Assembly (NCBI GenBank): GCA_023436225.1
Contig: JAEZKA010000041.1
Span: 23,374 to 87,373 of the forward strand
Direction of reading: 5' to 3'
DNA: 64,000 bases
Origin: Bacillota bacterium
Lineage (GTDB): Bacteria > Bacillota > Clostridia > Lachnospirales > Lachnospiraceae
Shown here piece after piece: positions 52,673 through 60,856 of this stretch. The position numbers were made by a program, and so were the translations under genes. The number at the start of each line of letters is the position of its first letter. Position 1 is the first letter of the stretch. A model generated the notes under the pieces. The model saw only the letters and a program-made list of their open reading frames with translations, did not search any database and had not been told where the DNA came from.

Positions 52673-53671
52673 GTGAAGCAATTTAATGTACAACAGAATG
52701 AAGCTGGACAACGCTTGGATAAGCTCCTTGCCAAGCTATTGAATAAGGCTCCCAAGAGCTTTATCTACAAGATGCTTCGAAAGAAGAATATTACCTTGAA
52801 CGGAAAGAAGGCGGATGGCTCTGAGAAGCTTGAAGTGCAGGATGAAATCAAGCTATTTCTATCGGATGAGACCTATGCCTTATTTAGTGAAGAGGTTCAA
52901 ACTACTAATGTAGAACATGACCTGGATATTATTTATGAGGATCAGCACCTCCTGATTGTGAATAAACCACTGGGCATCTTGTCTCAGAAGGCAGAGAAAG
53001 AGGATGTATCCATGGTGGAGCATATTATTTCCTATCTTCTTTCCACGAACCAGCTAACCAAGGAGCAGCTTATAAGCTTCAAGCCTGCGGTATGCAATCG
53101 TTTGGATCGCAATACCAGTGGCATTCTGATTGCCGGTAAGTCCTTACTGGGTCTACAGGAGATGGCAAGATTATTAAAGGATCGTTCTTTGGGTAAGTAT
53201 TACCTCTGTATTGTCAAAGGCCGAGTGGAGAAGAAGGAACGGATTGAAGGATACCTAAGTAAGGATGAAAAGAAGAATCAAGTTACAATACATCCTGTAG
53301 AGGTAGAGAATTCGGAATATATCTGTACCGAATATGAACCGGTCTCTTATGCAGAACACAAATATACCCTGCTTAGAGTGAAATTAATTACCGGTAAATC
53401 TCATCAGATCCGTGCCCATCTTGCCAGTATCTCACATCCAATCATTGGCGATTATAAATATGGGGATCAGAAGACAAACAATATCTTTAAAGTAAATTAT
53501 GATTTGTCCAGTCAGCTGCTTCATTCCTATCAGATGGTCTTTCCTAAGCTAGAGGGAGAACTTTCTTATCTATCCGGAAAGAGCTTTACTGCAATGCTAC
53601 CGGAGCAATTTGAGAAGATAAAGAATGATTTATTTGATCAATTACAGTATATTGGCAGTATAAATGATTAA
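52673..53671 (+). CDS. RluA-family pseudouridine synthase (RluC/RluD-like)
   Basis: 332 residues. N-terminal S4-like domain (R-L-D-K-L-L-A-K-L-L), then I-V-N-K-P-L-G-I-L, catalytic R-L-D-R-N-T-S-G, K-Y-Y-L-C-I-V-K-G and S-H-Q-I-R-A-H-L. It modifies 23S rRNA uridines. Start is GTG behind GGAGG; an overlapping out-of-frame ATG two bases earlier is ignored. An insertion around A-E-K-E-D is typical of the clostridial RluC-like group. Confidence 0.93.
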   Translation: MKQFNVQQNEAGQRLDKLLAKLLNKAPKSFIYKMLRKKNITLNGKKADGSEKLEVQDEIKLFLSDETYALFSEEVQTTNVEHDLDIIYEDQHLLIVNKPLGILSQKAEKEDVSMVEHIISYLLSTNQLTKEQLISFKPAVCNRLDRNTSGILIAGKSLLGLQEMARLLKDRSLGKYYLCIVKGRVEKKERIEGYLSKDEKKNQVTIHPVEVENSEYICTEYEPVSYAEHKYTLLRVKLITGKSHQIRAHLASISHPIIGDYKYGDQKTNNIFKVNYDLSSQLLHSYQMVFPKLEGELSYLSGKSFTAMLPEQFEKIKNDLFDQLQYIGSIND

Positions 53672-53707
53672 TAAGAGCTATCATATTATTGGATAGGAGG
53701 TACCGGA

Positions 53708-54247
53708 ATGCCGTCGTGGAACTCCCGGGGCTTAAGAGGCTCCATGCTGGAAGAAATGATTAACTTTACGAATATGAAATACCGTGAGAAGGGGTTGGCG
53801 TTAATTCAGAAGGTACCAACTCCGATTACACCGATCAATATCGACAAGGAAAATCGGCATATAACCCTTGCTTATTTTGAACAGAAGAGTACCGTGGACT
53901 ATATTGGCGTAGTACAAGGGATACCAGTATGTTTTGATGCAAAGGAATGTGCGGTAGATACCTTCAGTATGAATAATGTTCATGAGCATCAGATTGCATT
54001 CATGAAGGAATTCGAGATGCAGAACGGAATCGCATTTCTTTTGATTTATTTCAAGAAAAAGGATACATATTACTACCTAAGCTTCGACCGGCTTTATGAA
54101 TTTTGGGAACGAGCGAAGCAGGGTGGAAGAAAGAGCTTTCGTTATGAAGAACTGGACGAAGCCTATCAGATACCGTTACAAACTGGTGCCTGCGTTCATT
54201 ATTTACATACTCTTCAGATGGATCTGGACCGTAGAGAAATTGGTTGA
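53708..54247 (+). CDS. recU: Holliday junction resolvase RecU
   Basis: 179 residues. W-N-S-R-G-L-R-G-S at the start, E-x-x-I-N-x-T-N, K-V-P-T-P-I-T-P-I, Q-K-S-T-V-D-Y-I-G and C-F-D-A-K-E, containing the metal-binding Asp and Glu of the RecU nuclease. It cuts recombination junctions in Firmicutes in place of RuvC. AGGAGG precedes the ATG. Its stop codon lies inside the -35 box of the histidine operon promoter. Confidence 0.95.
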   Translation: MPSWNSRGLRGSMLEEMINFTNMKYREKGLALIQKVPTPITPINIDKENRHITLAYFEQKSTVDYIGVVQGIPVCFDAKECAVDTFSMNNVHEHQIAFMKEFEMQNGIAFLLIYFKKKDTYYYLSFDRLYEFWERAKQGGRKSFRYEELDEAYQIPLQTGACVHYLHTLQMDLDRREIG

Positions 54248-54272
54248 CATCATTTGGATTATAAATTATAAT
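54244..54272 (+). promoter_or_regulatory. consensus sigma-A promoter of the histidine operon
   Basis: TTGACA, exactly 17 bases, TATAAT: a full consensus match. The -35 overlaps the recU stop codon. Confidence 0.85.
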
Positions 54273-54285
54273 GTAAAATCATATT

Positions 54286-54317
54286 AGTATGGTAGCGAAT
54301 TATCACGTTACCATACT
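54286..54317 (+). promoter_or_regulatory. hairpin at the 5' end of the his leader
   Basis: AGTATGGTA and TACCATACT form a 9-bp stem starting about 14 bases after the -10 box. It may end recU transcripts, protect the his mRNA 5' end or regulate. No T-box or His-codon leader peptide is visible in the 140-base leader. Confidence 0.5.
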
Positions 54318-54416
54318 AAAGTACTATTTATGACAATAAATTACTCGCACAAATACTTCCATTGTTTCAAACCAATCAATTATCATATTATAAGAAAGAA
54401 AGGCTAGGTGCTAATT

Positions 54417-55679
54417 ATGAAGGACAAATTACTACATACACCTGAGGGAGTCAGAGATATATATAATTCGGAATGTGCAACAAAACTAATGTTGCAGCAA
54501 CAACTCCATCATGTGCTTGAGCACCATGGCTTTCGTGATATTCAGACTCCCAGCTTTGAATTTTTTGATATATTTAGTCAGGAGAGAGGAACCGTTGCCT
54601 CTAAGGATATGTATAAATTCTTTGATCGGGAAGGCAATACATTGGTTCTGAGACCGGACATTACTCCTTCAATCGCGCGCTGTGTGGCAAAGTATTATAA
54701 GGAGGAAAATCTTCCGATCCGATTATGCTATATTGGGAATACCTTTATTAATAATACCAGCTATCAGGGAAAATTGAAGGAAGCCACTCATTTAGGCGCA
54801 GAGCTAATGAATGATGATAGTATAGAAGCAGATGCAGAGCTTCTAGCAATCACGGTTGAATGTCTATTACAATCAGGGCTAAAGGAATTCCAGCTGGAAA
54901 TCGGTTATGCGGATTTCTTCCGAGCTCTTATAGAAGAAGCAGGAATTATCGATGAAGAAGAAATTACCGGGCTCCGTGTGTTGATCTCAAAGAAGAACAT
55001 GTTCGGCGTAGAGGAGATCGTGATGGCAAGAGTGATGAGCAAAGAGCTGAAGGAAATCTTCTTAAAGCTTCCTGAGCTCTTCGGAAATCTTGATATATTG
55101 TCCTTTGCGAAAGGGCTTACTACCAATCAACGCGCAATTAAAGCAATTGAACGATTGGAGAAGCTATATGATATCATGTCGGAATACGGTTATGAGAAGT
55201 ACATTTCCTTTGATTTGGGAATGCTTAGTCAATATAACTACTATACTGGAATTATCTTTAAGGCCTATACTTATGGCACCGGTGATGCGGTGGTAACCGG
55301 AGGGCGATATGACAAGCTTGTAGTACAGTTTGGTAAGGAGGCAACAGCAATCGGTTTGGCAATTGTAATTGACCAATTAATTCTTGCCTTATCCAGACAG
55401 AAGCTGCTTCCAGAGCTGGAAGCACAGGATACCTTGATTCTATACGAGCAAAACTTTCGCAAGCAGGCGATTGCTTTGGCAAACCATTTCCGAAAGGGTG
55501 GCATCAATACTATTCTACAGAAGTCGAACAAAAGCTTTCGAACAGAAGACTACACTGCTTATGCAAAAAGGATGAACATAGGCGGTATTTTACTTCTTGA
55601 TAATGAAAAGGAAATAAAAGTATTGAATATCGCTACCGGAACACTACAGGCTGCACCAATGCAGGAATTTCTTCAGTAG
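54417..55679 (+). CDS. hisZ: ATP phosphoribosyltransferase regulatory subunit HisZ
   Basis: 420 residues, a HisRS-like paralogue: T-P-E-G-V-R-D, L-R-P-D-I-T-P-S-I-A-R near residue 80, and D-L-G-M-x-x-Q-Y-N-Y-Y-T-G. Lacking true synthetase function, HisZ forms a hetero-octamer with short HisG. The ATG at 54417 is preferred to GTG three codons earlier. First gene of the his operon. Confidence 0.95.
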   Translation: MKDKLLHTPEGVRDIYNSECATKLMLQQQLHHVLEHHGFRDIQTPSFEFFDIFSQERGTVASKDMYKFFDREGNTLVLRPDITPSIARCVAKYYKEENLPIRLCYIGNTFINNTSYQGKLKEATHLGAELMNDDSIEADAELLAITVECLLQSGLKEFQLEIGYADFFRALIEEAGIIDEEEITGLRVLISKKNMFGVEEIVMARVMSKELKEIFLKLPELFGNLDILSFAKGLTTNQRAIKAIERLEKLYDIMSEYGYEKYISFDLGMLSQYNYYTGIIFKAYTYGTGDAVVTGGRYDKLVVQFGKEATAIGLAIVIDQLILALSRQKLLPELEAQDTLILYEQNFRKQAIALANHFRKGGINTILQKSNKSFRTEDYTAYAKRMNIGGILLLDNEKEIKVLNIATGTLQAAPMQEFLQ

Positions 55680-55727
55680 CAGTGCCTTGTTGAAGCTGTC
55701 TTTGATAGAAGAAGGGATGGATTTTAT

Positions 55728-56375
55728 ATGAGATATATTACAATTGCACTGGCGAAGGGACGCCTGGCATTAAATACATTAGAGGTATTAGAGAAGATCG
55801 GTATCTCCTGTGAGGAGATCAAGGATAAGTCCTCAAGAAAGTTAATCTTTGTCAATGAAGAGCTTAAGCTTAAATTCTTCCTGGCCAAAGCCAATGATGT
55901 TCCTACCTATGTAGAATATGGTGCAGCAGATATCGGAGTGGTAGGTAAGGACACCATACTGGAGGAAGGCCGTAAAATGTATGAGGTGGTTGACCTTGGG
56001 TTAGGCAAATGCAGAATGTGTGTAGCCGGACCGGCTTCTGCGAAGGAATTACTGCAGCACGGGGAGTTAATTCGGGTGGCAACCAAATATCCGACGATCG
56101 CAAAGGATTATTTTTATAATAAGAAGCATCAAACAGTAGAGATTATTAAGCTGAATGGTTCGATCGAGCTGGCACCCATTGTCGGGTTATCCGAGGTAAT
56201 CGTTGATATCGTTGAGACGGGTTCCACTCTTCGTGAGAATGGATTGGAGGTATTGGAGGAAATCTGTAATATCTCCGCAAGAATGGTAGTAAATGAGGTC
56301 AGCATGAAGATGGAGCATGAACGCATCTCAAAGATGATCAAGGATTTGAAGGAACTGTTACAGGATAGTAAATAA
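55728..56375 (+). CDS. hisG: ATP phosphoribosyltransferase catalytic subunit, short form
   Basis: 215 residues. A-L-A-K-G-R-L at the start, Y-G-A-A-D-I-G-V-V-G-K-D, T-K-Y-P and the PRPP loop I-V-E-T-G-S-T-L-R-E-N-G. It lacks the C-terminal ACT-like regulatory domain of long HisG, so it depends on HisZ. It catalyses the first committed step of histidine synthesis. Confidence 0.96.
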   Translation: MRYITIALAKGRLALNTLEVLEKIGISCEEIKDKSSRKLIFVNEELKLKFFLAKANDVPTYVEYGAADIGVVGKDTILEEGRKMYEVVDLGLGKCRMCVAGPASAKELLQHGELIRVATKYPTIAKDYFYNKKHQTVEIIKLNGSIELAPIVGLSEVIVDIVETGSTLRENGLEVLEEICNISARMVVNEVSMKMEHERISKMIKDLKELLQDSK

Positions 56376-56495
56376 GGTGATCGGAAGGCTTCCTTTTCAA
56401 AAAGGAGTAATACCTACGTAGGGAGGTACCAATCAAATCATCCAGGATATTTCATATTAGAATATTAATCTATCAGGGAAGGGACGGAATTACCG

Positions 56496-57785
56496 ATGAG
56501 AATGATCGAGTTGAATGCGGAAACAAAGAAGAATATATTAGAGGACTTATTGAAGAGAAGTCCTAATCAATACGAACAATATGCTGATGTGGTTGCCGAT
56601 ATTCTAAAGGAGGTCAGAAGCCGCAAGGATCAAGCGTTATTCGAGTATACCAGACGTTTTGATAAGGCAGAGCTTAATAAGGATACGCTTAAGGTAACGG
56701 AAGAGGAGATTAATGAGGCTTATGAAAAGATTGATCCCTCTGTAATTGATGTGATTAGGAAAGCAATCAAGAATATTGAAAGCTATCACTCCAAACAGAA
56801 GCAGTATAGCTGGTTTGATACTACGGATAACGGTACGATCCTTGGTCAGAAGGTTACACCGATTGCGGCAGTCGGAGTCTATGTACCTGGCGGTAAGGCT
56901 GCCTATCCATCCTCAGTACTTATGAATGTAATTCCTGCTAAAGTAGCTGGTGTAAGTAGGATCGCAATGACAACTCCGCCGGATAAGGATGGTAAGGTAT
57001 ATCCGGGAACCTTGGTAGCGGCTAAGGAGGCTGGTGTAACCGAAATCTATAAGGTGGGTGGTGCACAGGCGATCGCAGCCCTTGCGTATGGTACAGAAAG
57101 CATTGCGAAGGTGGATAAGATTGTAGGACCCGGCAATATCTACGTAGCTTTAGCGAAAAAAGCAGTATACGGACATGTAAGTATTGATTCCATTGCAGGA
57201 CCCAGCGAGATTCTGGTTCTAGCCGATGAGACGGCCAATCCGAGATATGTGGCTGCCGATCTATTATCACAAGCAGAACATGATGAATTAGCCTCCTCTA
57301 TCTTGATAACCACCAGCAGGGAGCTTGCTGAGCAGGTAAATAAGGAGGTGGCAGGGTTCGTTGCCGAACTTTCCCGTAGTGAGATAATCCAAAAATCCTT
57401 AGACAATTATGGCTATATTATGGTTGCCGACACACTGGAGGAAGCGATTGACGCTGCTAACGAGATCGCCTCAGAGCACTTGGAGATCGTGATGAAGGAT
57501 GCTTTCATGGTGATGACGAAGATAAAGAATGCAGGAGCGATCTTCATCGGTGAATATTCCAGTGAGCCATTGGGAGATTATATGGCAGGTCCCAATCATA
57601 TTCTACCGACCAACGGAACTGCCAAGTTCTTCTCACCCCTTAGTGTGGATGATTTTATCAAGAAATCAAGTATCATTTCCTACTCGAAGGAGGCTTTGGA
57701 ACCGATTTACAAGGATATTGTAACCTTCGCAAATTCAGAATATTTGACCGCACATGCTAATTCCATCGCAGTCAGATTCGAATAA
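56496..57785 (+). CDS. hisD: histidinol dehydrogenase
   Basis: 429 residues. V-P-G-G-K-A-A-Y-P-S-S-V, G-A-Q-A-I-A-A-L-A-Y-G-T, V-G-P-G-N-I-Y-V, A-G-P-S-E, Q-A-E-H-D, and G-P-N-H-I-L-P near the C-terminus hold the zinc and catalytic residues. It oxidises L-histidinol to histidine in two NAD-dependent steps. A 120-base gap separates it from hisG; it is followed by a long hairpin. Confidence 0.96.
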   Translation: MRMIELNAETKKNILEDLLKRSPNQYEQYADVVADILKEVRSRKDQALFEYTRRFDKAELNKDTLKVTEEEINEAYEKIDPSVIDVIRKAIKNIESYHSKQKQYSWFDTTDNGTILGQKVTPIAAVGVYVPGGKAAYPSSVLMNVIPAKVAGVSRIAMTTPPDKDGKVYPGTLVAAKEAGVTEIYKVGGAQAIAALAYGTESIAKVDKIVGPGNIYVALAKKAVYGHVSIDSIAGPSEILVLADETANPRYVAADLLSQAEHDELASSILITTSRELAEQVNKEVAGFVAELSRSEIIQKSLDNYGYIMVADTLEEAIDAANEIASEHLEIVMKDAFMVMTKIKNAGAIFIGEYSSEPLGDYMAGPNHILPTNGTAKFFSPLSVDDFIKKSSIISYSKEALEPIYKDIVTFANSEYLTAHANSIAVRFE

Positions 57786-57845
57786 TATATAGCAACTGTT
57801 CAGACCCTAGCCAAACTTAATATATGAGTTCAACAAATATATCCA

Positions 57846-57905
57846 AAATCGGAGACACTTTCGCTTCATTGCATTACGTACCGACGAATGCAAAGACTCC
57901 GATTT
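57846..57905 (+). terminator. two-tier hairpin between hisD and hisB
   Basis: AAATCGGAG pairs with CTCCGATTT, and inside it TTGCATT pairs with AATGCAA; the second stem is closed by an 11-base loop. There is no T-run directly after, but CTTTTTAC lies about 20 bases on. It may stop or attenuate hisZGD transcripts. Confidence 0.55.
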
Positions 57906-57991
57906 CAGATACATTTGTCAAACTCTTTTTACTATATACCTGGCTGGGGTCAATTAACATTTGTGTTTCTTACATTAGAAAGAAAAGAAGT

Positions 57992-58019
57992 TTGACATTT
58001 ATTGCTCTTATTGTATAAT
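57992..58019 (+). promoter_or_regulatory. internal sigma-A promoter before hisB
   Basis: Perfect TTGACA and TATAAT with a 16-base spacer, about 25 bases before the hisB start. Confidence 0.8.
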
Positions 58020-58045
58020 TATATAAAATGGGAAGGATGAGAAGA

Positions 58046-58639
58046 ATGAATACCAGAAGCGCGGTGATTACCCGAAATACCAAAGAAACAGAGATTAGCA
58101 TGGAATTCATAGTTGATGGAAGCGGAAAAGCTCAGATTGAGACTGGCATCGGCTTCTTTAATCATATGCTGGACAGCTTTACACGCCATGGCTTTTTTGA
58201 TATGAAGCTAGCTGTGAAAGGCGATTTGTATGTTGACTCTCATCATACGATTGAAGATACCGGAATTGTACTTGGCCAGGCTATCAAAAGCGCCTTAGGA
58301 GATAAACAAGGAATCAAACGATACGGGTCCTTCGTTCTTCCAATGGATGAAACCTTGGTGCTTTGTGCCATAGATCTTTCTGGACGTCCTTATCTTTCTT
58401 ATGATCTCATGTTTTCGACTGATAAAGTCGGTTATATGGAAACAGAGATGGTGAAGGAGTTCTTTTATGCAATCTCTTATTCCGCCGGTATGAATTTACA
58501 TATCAAACAGCTGAGTGGCGGTAATAACCATCACATTATGGAAGCAGCCTTTAAGGCCTTTGCAAAGGCACTGGATGAGGCTTGCAGTGTAGACGCACGT
58601 ATCCAGGGGGTATTATCCACCAAGGGGTCGATTGACTAA
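58046..58639 (+). CDS. hisB: imidazoleglycerol-phosphate dehydratase
   Basis: About 197 residues, monofunctional. E-T-G-I-G-F-F-N-H-M-L-D, D-S-H-H-T-I-E-D, and the later G-G-N-N-H-H-I-M-E-A-A-F-K-A supply the Mn-binding His. It converts IGP to imidazole acetol phosphate. AAGGATG six bases upstream supports this ATG over one six codons earlier. hisC, which acts next, is not adjacent. Confidence 0.95.
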   Translation: MNTRSAVITRNTKETEISMEFIVDGSGKAQIETGIGFFNHMLDSFTRHGFFDMKLAVKGDLYVDSHHTIEDTGIVLGQAIKSALGDKQGIKRYGSFVLPMDETLVLCAIDLSGRPYLSYDLMFSTDKVGYMETEMVKEFFYAISYSAGMNLHIKQLSGGNNHHIMEAAFKAFAKALDEACSVDARIQGVLSTKGSID

Positions 58640-58669
58640 ATATTTACTAGCGAAAGGCAAAGGTGCATG

Positions 58670-59398
58670 ATGAAATTATTTCCCGCAATTGATATCAAGA
58701 ATGGGCAATGTGTAAGATTAAGACAGGGGAGTTTTCAGGATGTTTTGGTATATTCCGATGTCCCCTTAAAAATAGCAAAACAATGGGAAGCTTGTGGAGC
58801 TTCCTTTATCCATATTGTGGACCTTGACGGCGCACTGGTCGGTCATTCGGTAAATGATGAAGTTATAAAAAGCATCGTATCTGAGATTAAGGTTCCGATA
58901 CAGGTCGGTGGAGGCATCCGTACGATTAAGGACATCGATAACAAGCTAGCCCTAGGCATTGACAGAGTGATTATTGGAACCAAAGCGGTGAAGGATCCCG
59001 CTTTTATCAAGGAGGCCATATCTACCTTCGGCACCAAGAAAATCGTGATCGGAATTGATGCCAAGGATGGTATGGTAGCCATCGAGGGATGGGAGAAGGT
59101 AAGCAGCTATCAGGCGGTCTCATTGGCGATGGAGATGAAGAAGCTAGGAGTTAAGACAATAGTTTATACTGATATATCAAAGGATGGAATGCTGCAAGGT
59201 CCCAATATTGCCCATACCAAAGAAATGGTAGAGGTAACCGGTCTTGATATCATTGCCTCCGGTGGGGTATCCTCCTTAAAAGATCTTGAGATGTTGGATG
59301 AGATTGATGTATACGGCGCAATTGTTGGTAAGGCCTTGTATGAGAATCGAATCGATCTTAAGAAAGCAGTGAATTTGTTTGAAATTAAGAAGTCATGA
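58670..59398 (+). CDS. hisA: ProFAR isomerase (HisA)
   Basis: About 242 residues. F-P-A-I-D-I-K-N-G with catalytic Asp, V-D-L-D-G-A, Q-V-G-G-G-I-R, D-A-K-D-G, Y-T-D-I-S-K-D-G-M and A-S-G-G-V-S: a complete HisA barrel with both catalytic Asp. Two ATG codons are adjacent; the second has better spacing to AAAGGTG. hisH, expected next to hisA in many operons, is absent. Confidence 0.95.
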   Translation: MKLFPAIDIKNGQCVRLRQGSFQDVLVYSDVPLKIAKQWEACGASFIHIVDLDGALVGHSVNDEVIKSIVSEIKVPIQVGGGIRTIKDIDNKLALGIDRVIIGTKAVKDPAFIKEAISTFGTKKIVIGIDAKDGMVAIEGWEKVSSYQAVSLAMEMKKLGVKTIVYTDISKDGMLQGPNIAHTKEMVEVTGLDIIASGGVSSLKDLEMLDEIDVYGAIVGKALYENRIDLKKAVNLFEIKKS

Positions 59399-59475
59399 TA
59401 GGTTAGTGATAGATTTATTTTCTTAAGAACAATATAGTTATACTTAATATATAAGAAAAAATGCAAGAATTGTGG

Positions 59476-59504
59476 TTGAATATAGAATAAATATTATATA
59501 TAAT
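59476..59504 (+). promoter_or_regulatory. internal promoter before hisIE
   Basis: TTGAAT, 17-base spacer, perfect TATAAT in the 160-base gap after hisA. The region is very AT-rich, which raises the chance of a fortuitous match. Confidence 0.55.
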
Positions 59505-59559
59505 CAAGAATTAAGTAACCAATACGAGAAGAGAAATACTCCAGGAGGTATAAGTCCAC

Positions 59560-60828
59560 ATGTCTTATAAAAAAATCATCCCTTATATAAATGCGGAAAA
59601 TGAAATCCCCGGTAATGTATTAAAGCTAGCCGAGGAGTATTCTTTTGGGGGAGCTGACGAGCTGCTAATCTACAATTACTCTAAGGATGAGAAGTCCAGA
59701 GAGGAATTTCTAGCTCTCGTCAAGGAGCTATCGAAGAAAATTGATATCCCCTTTATCATCGGTTATCACGTAGAGCGGCTGGAAGACATAAAGAAAGCAA
59801 TTTATACCGGTGCGGAAGCAATCCTGACTAAGTATACCCTAATAAGTAAGAAAGAGCTTTTAAGAGAGGCATCAGATCGGTTCGGTTCTGATAAAATCAT
59901 TGTCGAATTAGACATGATTGATTATATGGAGTCAGAAGGTGAAGATTTATGCCATACCCTGGCAGACTATAAGGTTGGTAAAGTATTATTAAAGCACGTA
60001 GCTCTTTCTGCCAATATGAAAGCTAAGATTGAGGCATCACCTCTTCCGGTGATTATCCGTGACAGCCTAATACGCAATGACGTCGGTAGTCTCTTAACCA
60101 TCCAAAATGTAACTGGAGTAGCCACAAATTTCTTTGAAAATAAAGATATATTGAAGGCAAAGCTTGCATTAAAAGCCGAAGGCATAGAGATCAATTCCTT
60201 TGAGAGCAGCTTAGACTTCTCTGAGTTCAAGCTTGATTCGAATGGATTGCTTCCTGTAGTGGTACAGGATTATCGCTCGAATGAGGTACTAATGCTTGCT
60301 TATATGAACGAGGAAGCATATAATAAGACTGTTGTGACCGGACGAATGACGTATTACTCCAGAAGTCGTCAGAAATTATGGGTTAAGGGTGAGACCTCCG
60401 GGCATTTCCAATATATGAAGGAATTATCCATTGATTGTGATAAGGACACCCTACTAGCCAAAGTTCTTCAGGTGGGGGTTGCCTGTCATACAGGGAGTAA
60501 GAGCTGCTTCTATACGGAGCTGGTGAAGAAGGAGTACAAGGATATTGATCCTTTCCATGTATTTAAGGATGTGTATGATGTGATCCTTGATCGCAGACGG
60601 AACCCGAAGGAAGGCTCCTATACCAATTATCTGTTTGATAAGGGTATCGATAAGATCCTTAAGAAATGTGGAGAAGAAGCGACAGAGATTACGATTGCCG
60701 CCAAGAACCCCGGTGCAGATGAGCTTCGCTATGAAATTGCGGATTATTTGTATCACTTGATGGTATTAATGGCGGAATGCAATCTGGATTGGGATGATAT
60801 CACAACAGAATTAGCTCATAGAAATTAG
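59560..60828 (+). CDS. hisIE: HisIE bifunctional enzyme with N-terminal degenerate HisF-like domain
   Basis: 422 residues in three parts. Residues 1-210 look like a HisF barrel: K-K-I-I-P at the start, G-A-D-E-L after it, A-x-D-R-F-G-S-D-K-I-I-V-E-L-D in the middle. The first catalytic Asp position is Asn (Y-I-N) and both phosphate-binding Gly motifs are lost. Residues 215-320 are HisI (W-V-K-G-E-T-S-G-H, D-C-D-K-D-T, A-C-H-T-G-S-K-S-C-F). Residues 325-422 are HisE (K-C-G-E-E-A-T-E, D-E-L-R-Y-E-I-A-D-Y-L-Y-H). HisI and HisE do steps 3 and 2; the barrel is probably structural. Confidence 0.93.
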   Translation: MSYKKIIPYINAENEIPGNVLKLAEEYSFGGADELLIYNYSKDEKSREEFLALVKELSKKIDIPFIIGYHVERLEDIKKAIYTGAEAILTKYTLISKKELLREASDRFGSDKIIVELDMIDYMESEGEDLCHTLADYKVGKVLLKHVALSANMKAKIEASPLPVIIRDSLIRNDVGSLLTIQNVTGVATNFFENKDILKAKLALKAEGIEINSFESSLDFSEFKLDSNGLLPVVVQDYRSNEVLMLAYMNEEAYNKTVVTGRMTYYSRSRQKLWVKGETSGHFQYMKELSIDCDKDTLLAKVLQVGVACHTGSKSCFYTELVKKEYKDIDPFHVFKDVYDVILDRRRNPKEGSYTNYLFDKGIDKILKKCGEEATEITIAAKNPGADELRYEIADYLYHLMVLMAECNLDWDDITTELAHRN

Positions 60829-60856
60829 AGATATATATTATAGGAGGCAAATTAAC

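Noticed and set aside
54190..54205. GTGCCTGCGT inside recU, matching the hairpin-repeat motif
   Set aside because: It lies in coding sequence, has no matching 3' arm and encodes conserved RecU residues, so it is a chance match.
54273..54416. T-box or His leader peptide controlling the histidine operon
   Set aside because: No T-box core sequence and no run of His codons is visible; only a simple hairpin near the transcription start.
57824..58018. 64-codon plus-strand ORF between hisD and hisB
   Set aside because: No ribosome binding site, and it overlaps a large hairpin and the hisB promoter.
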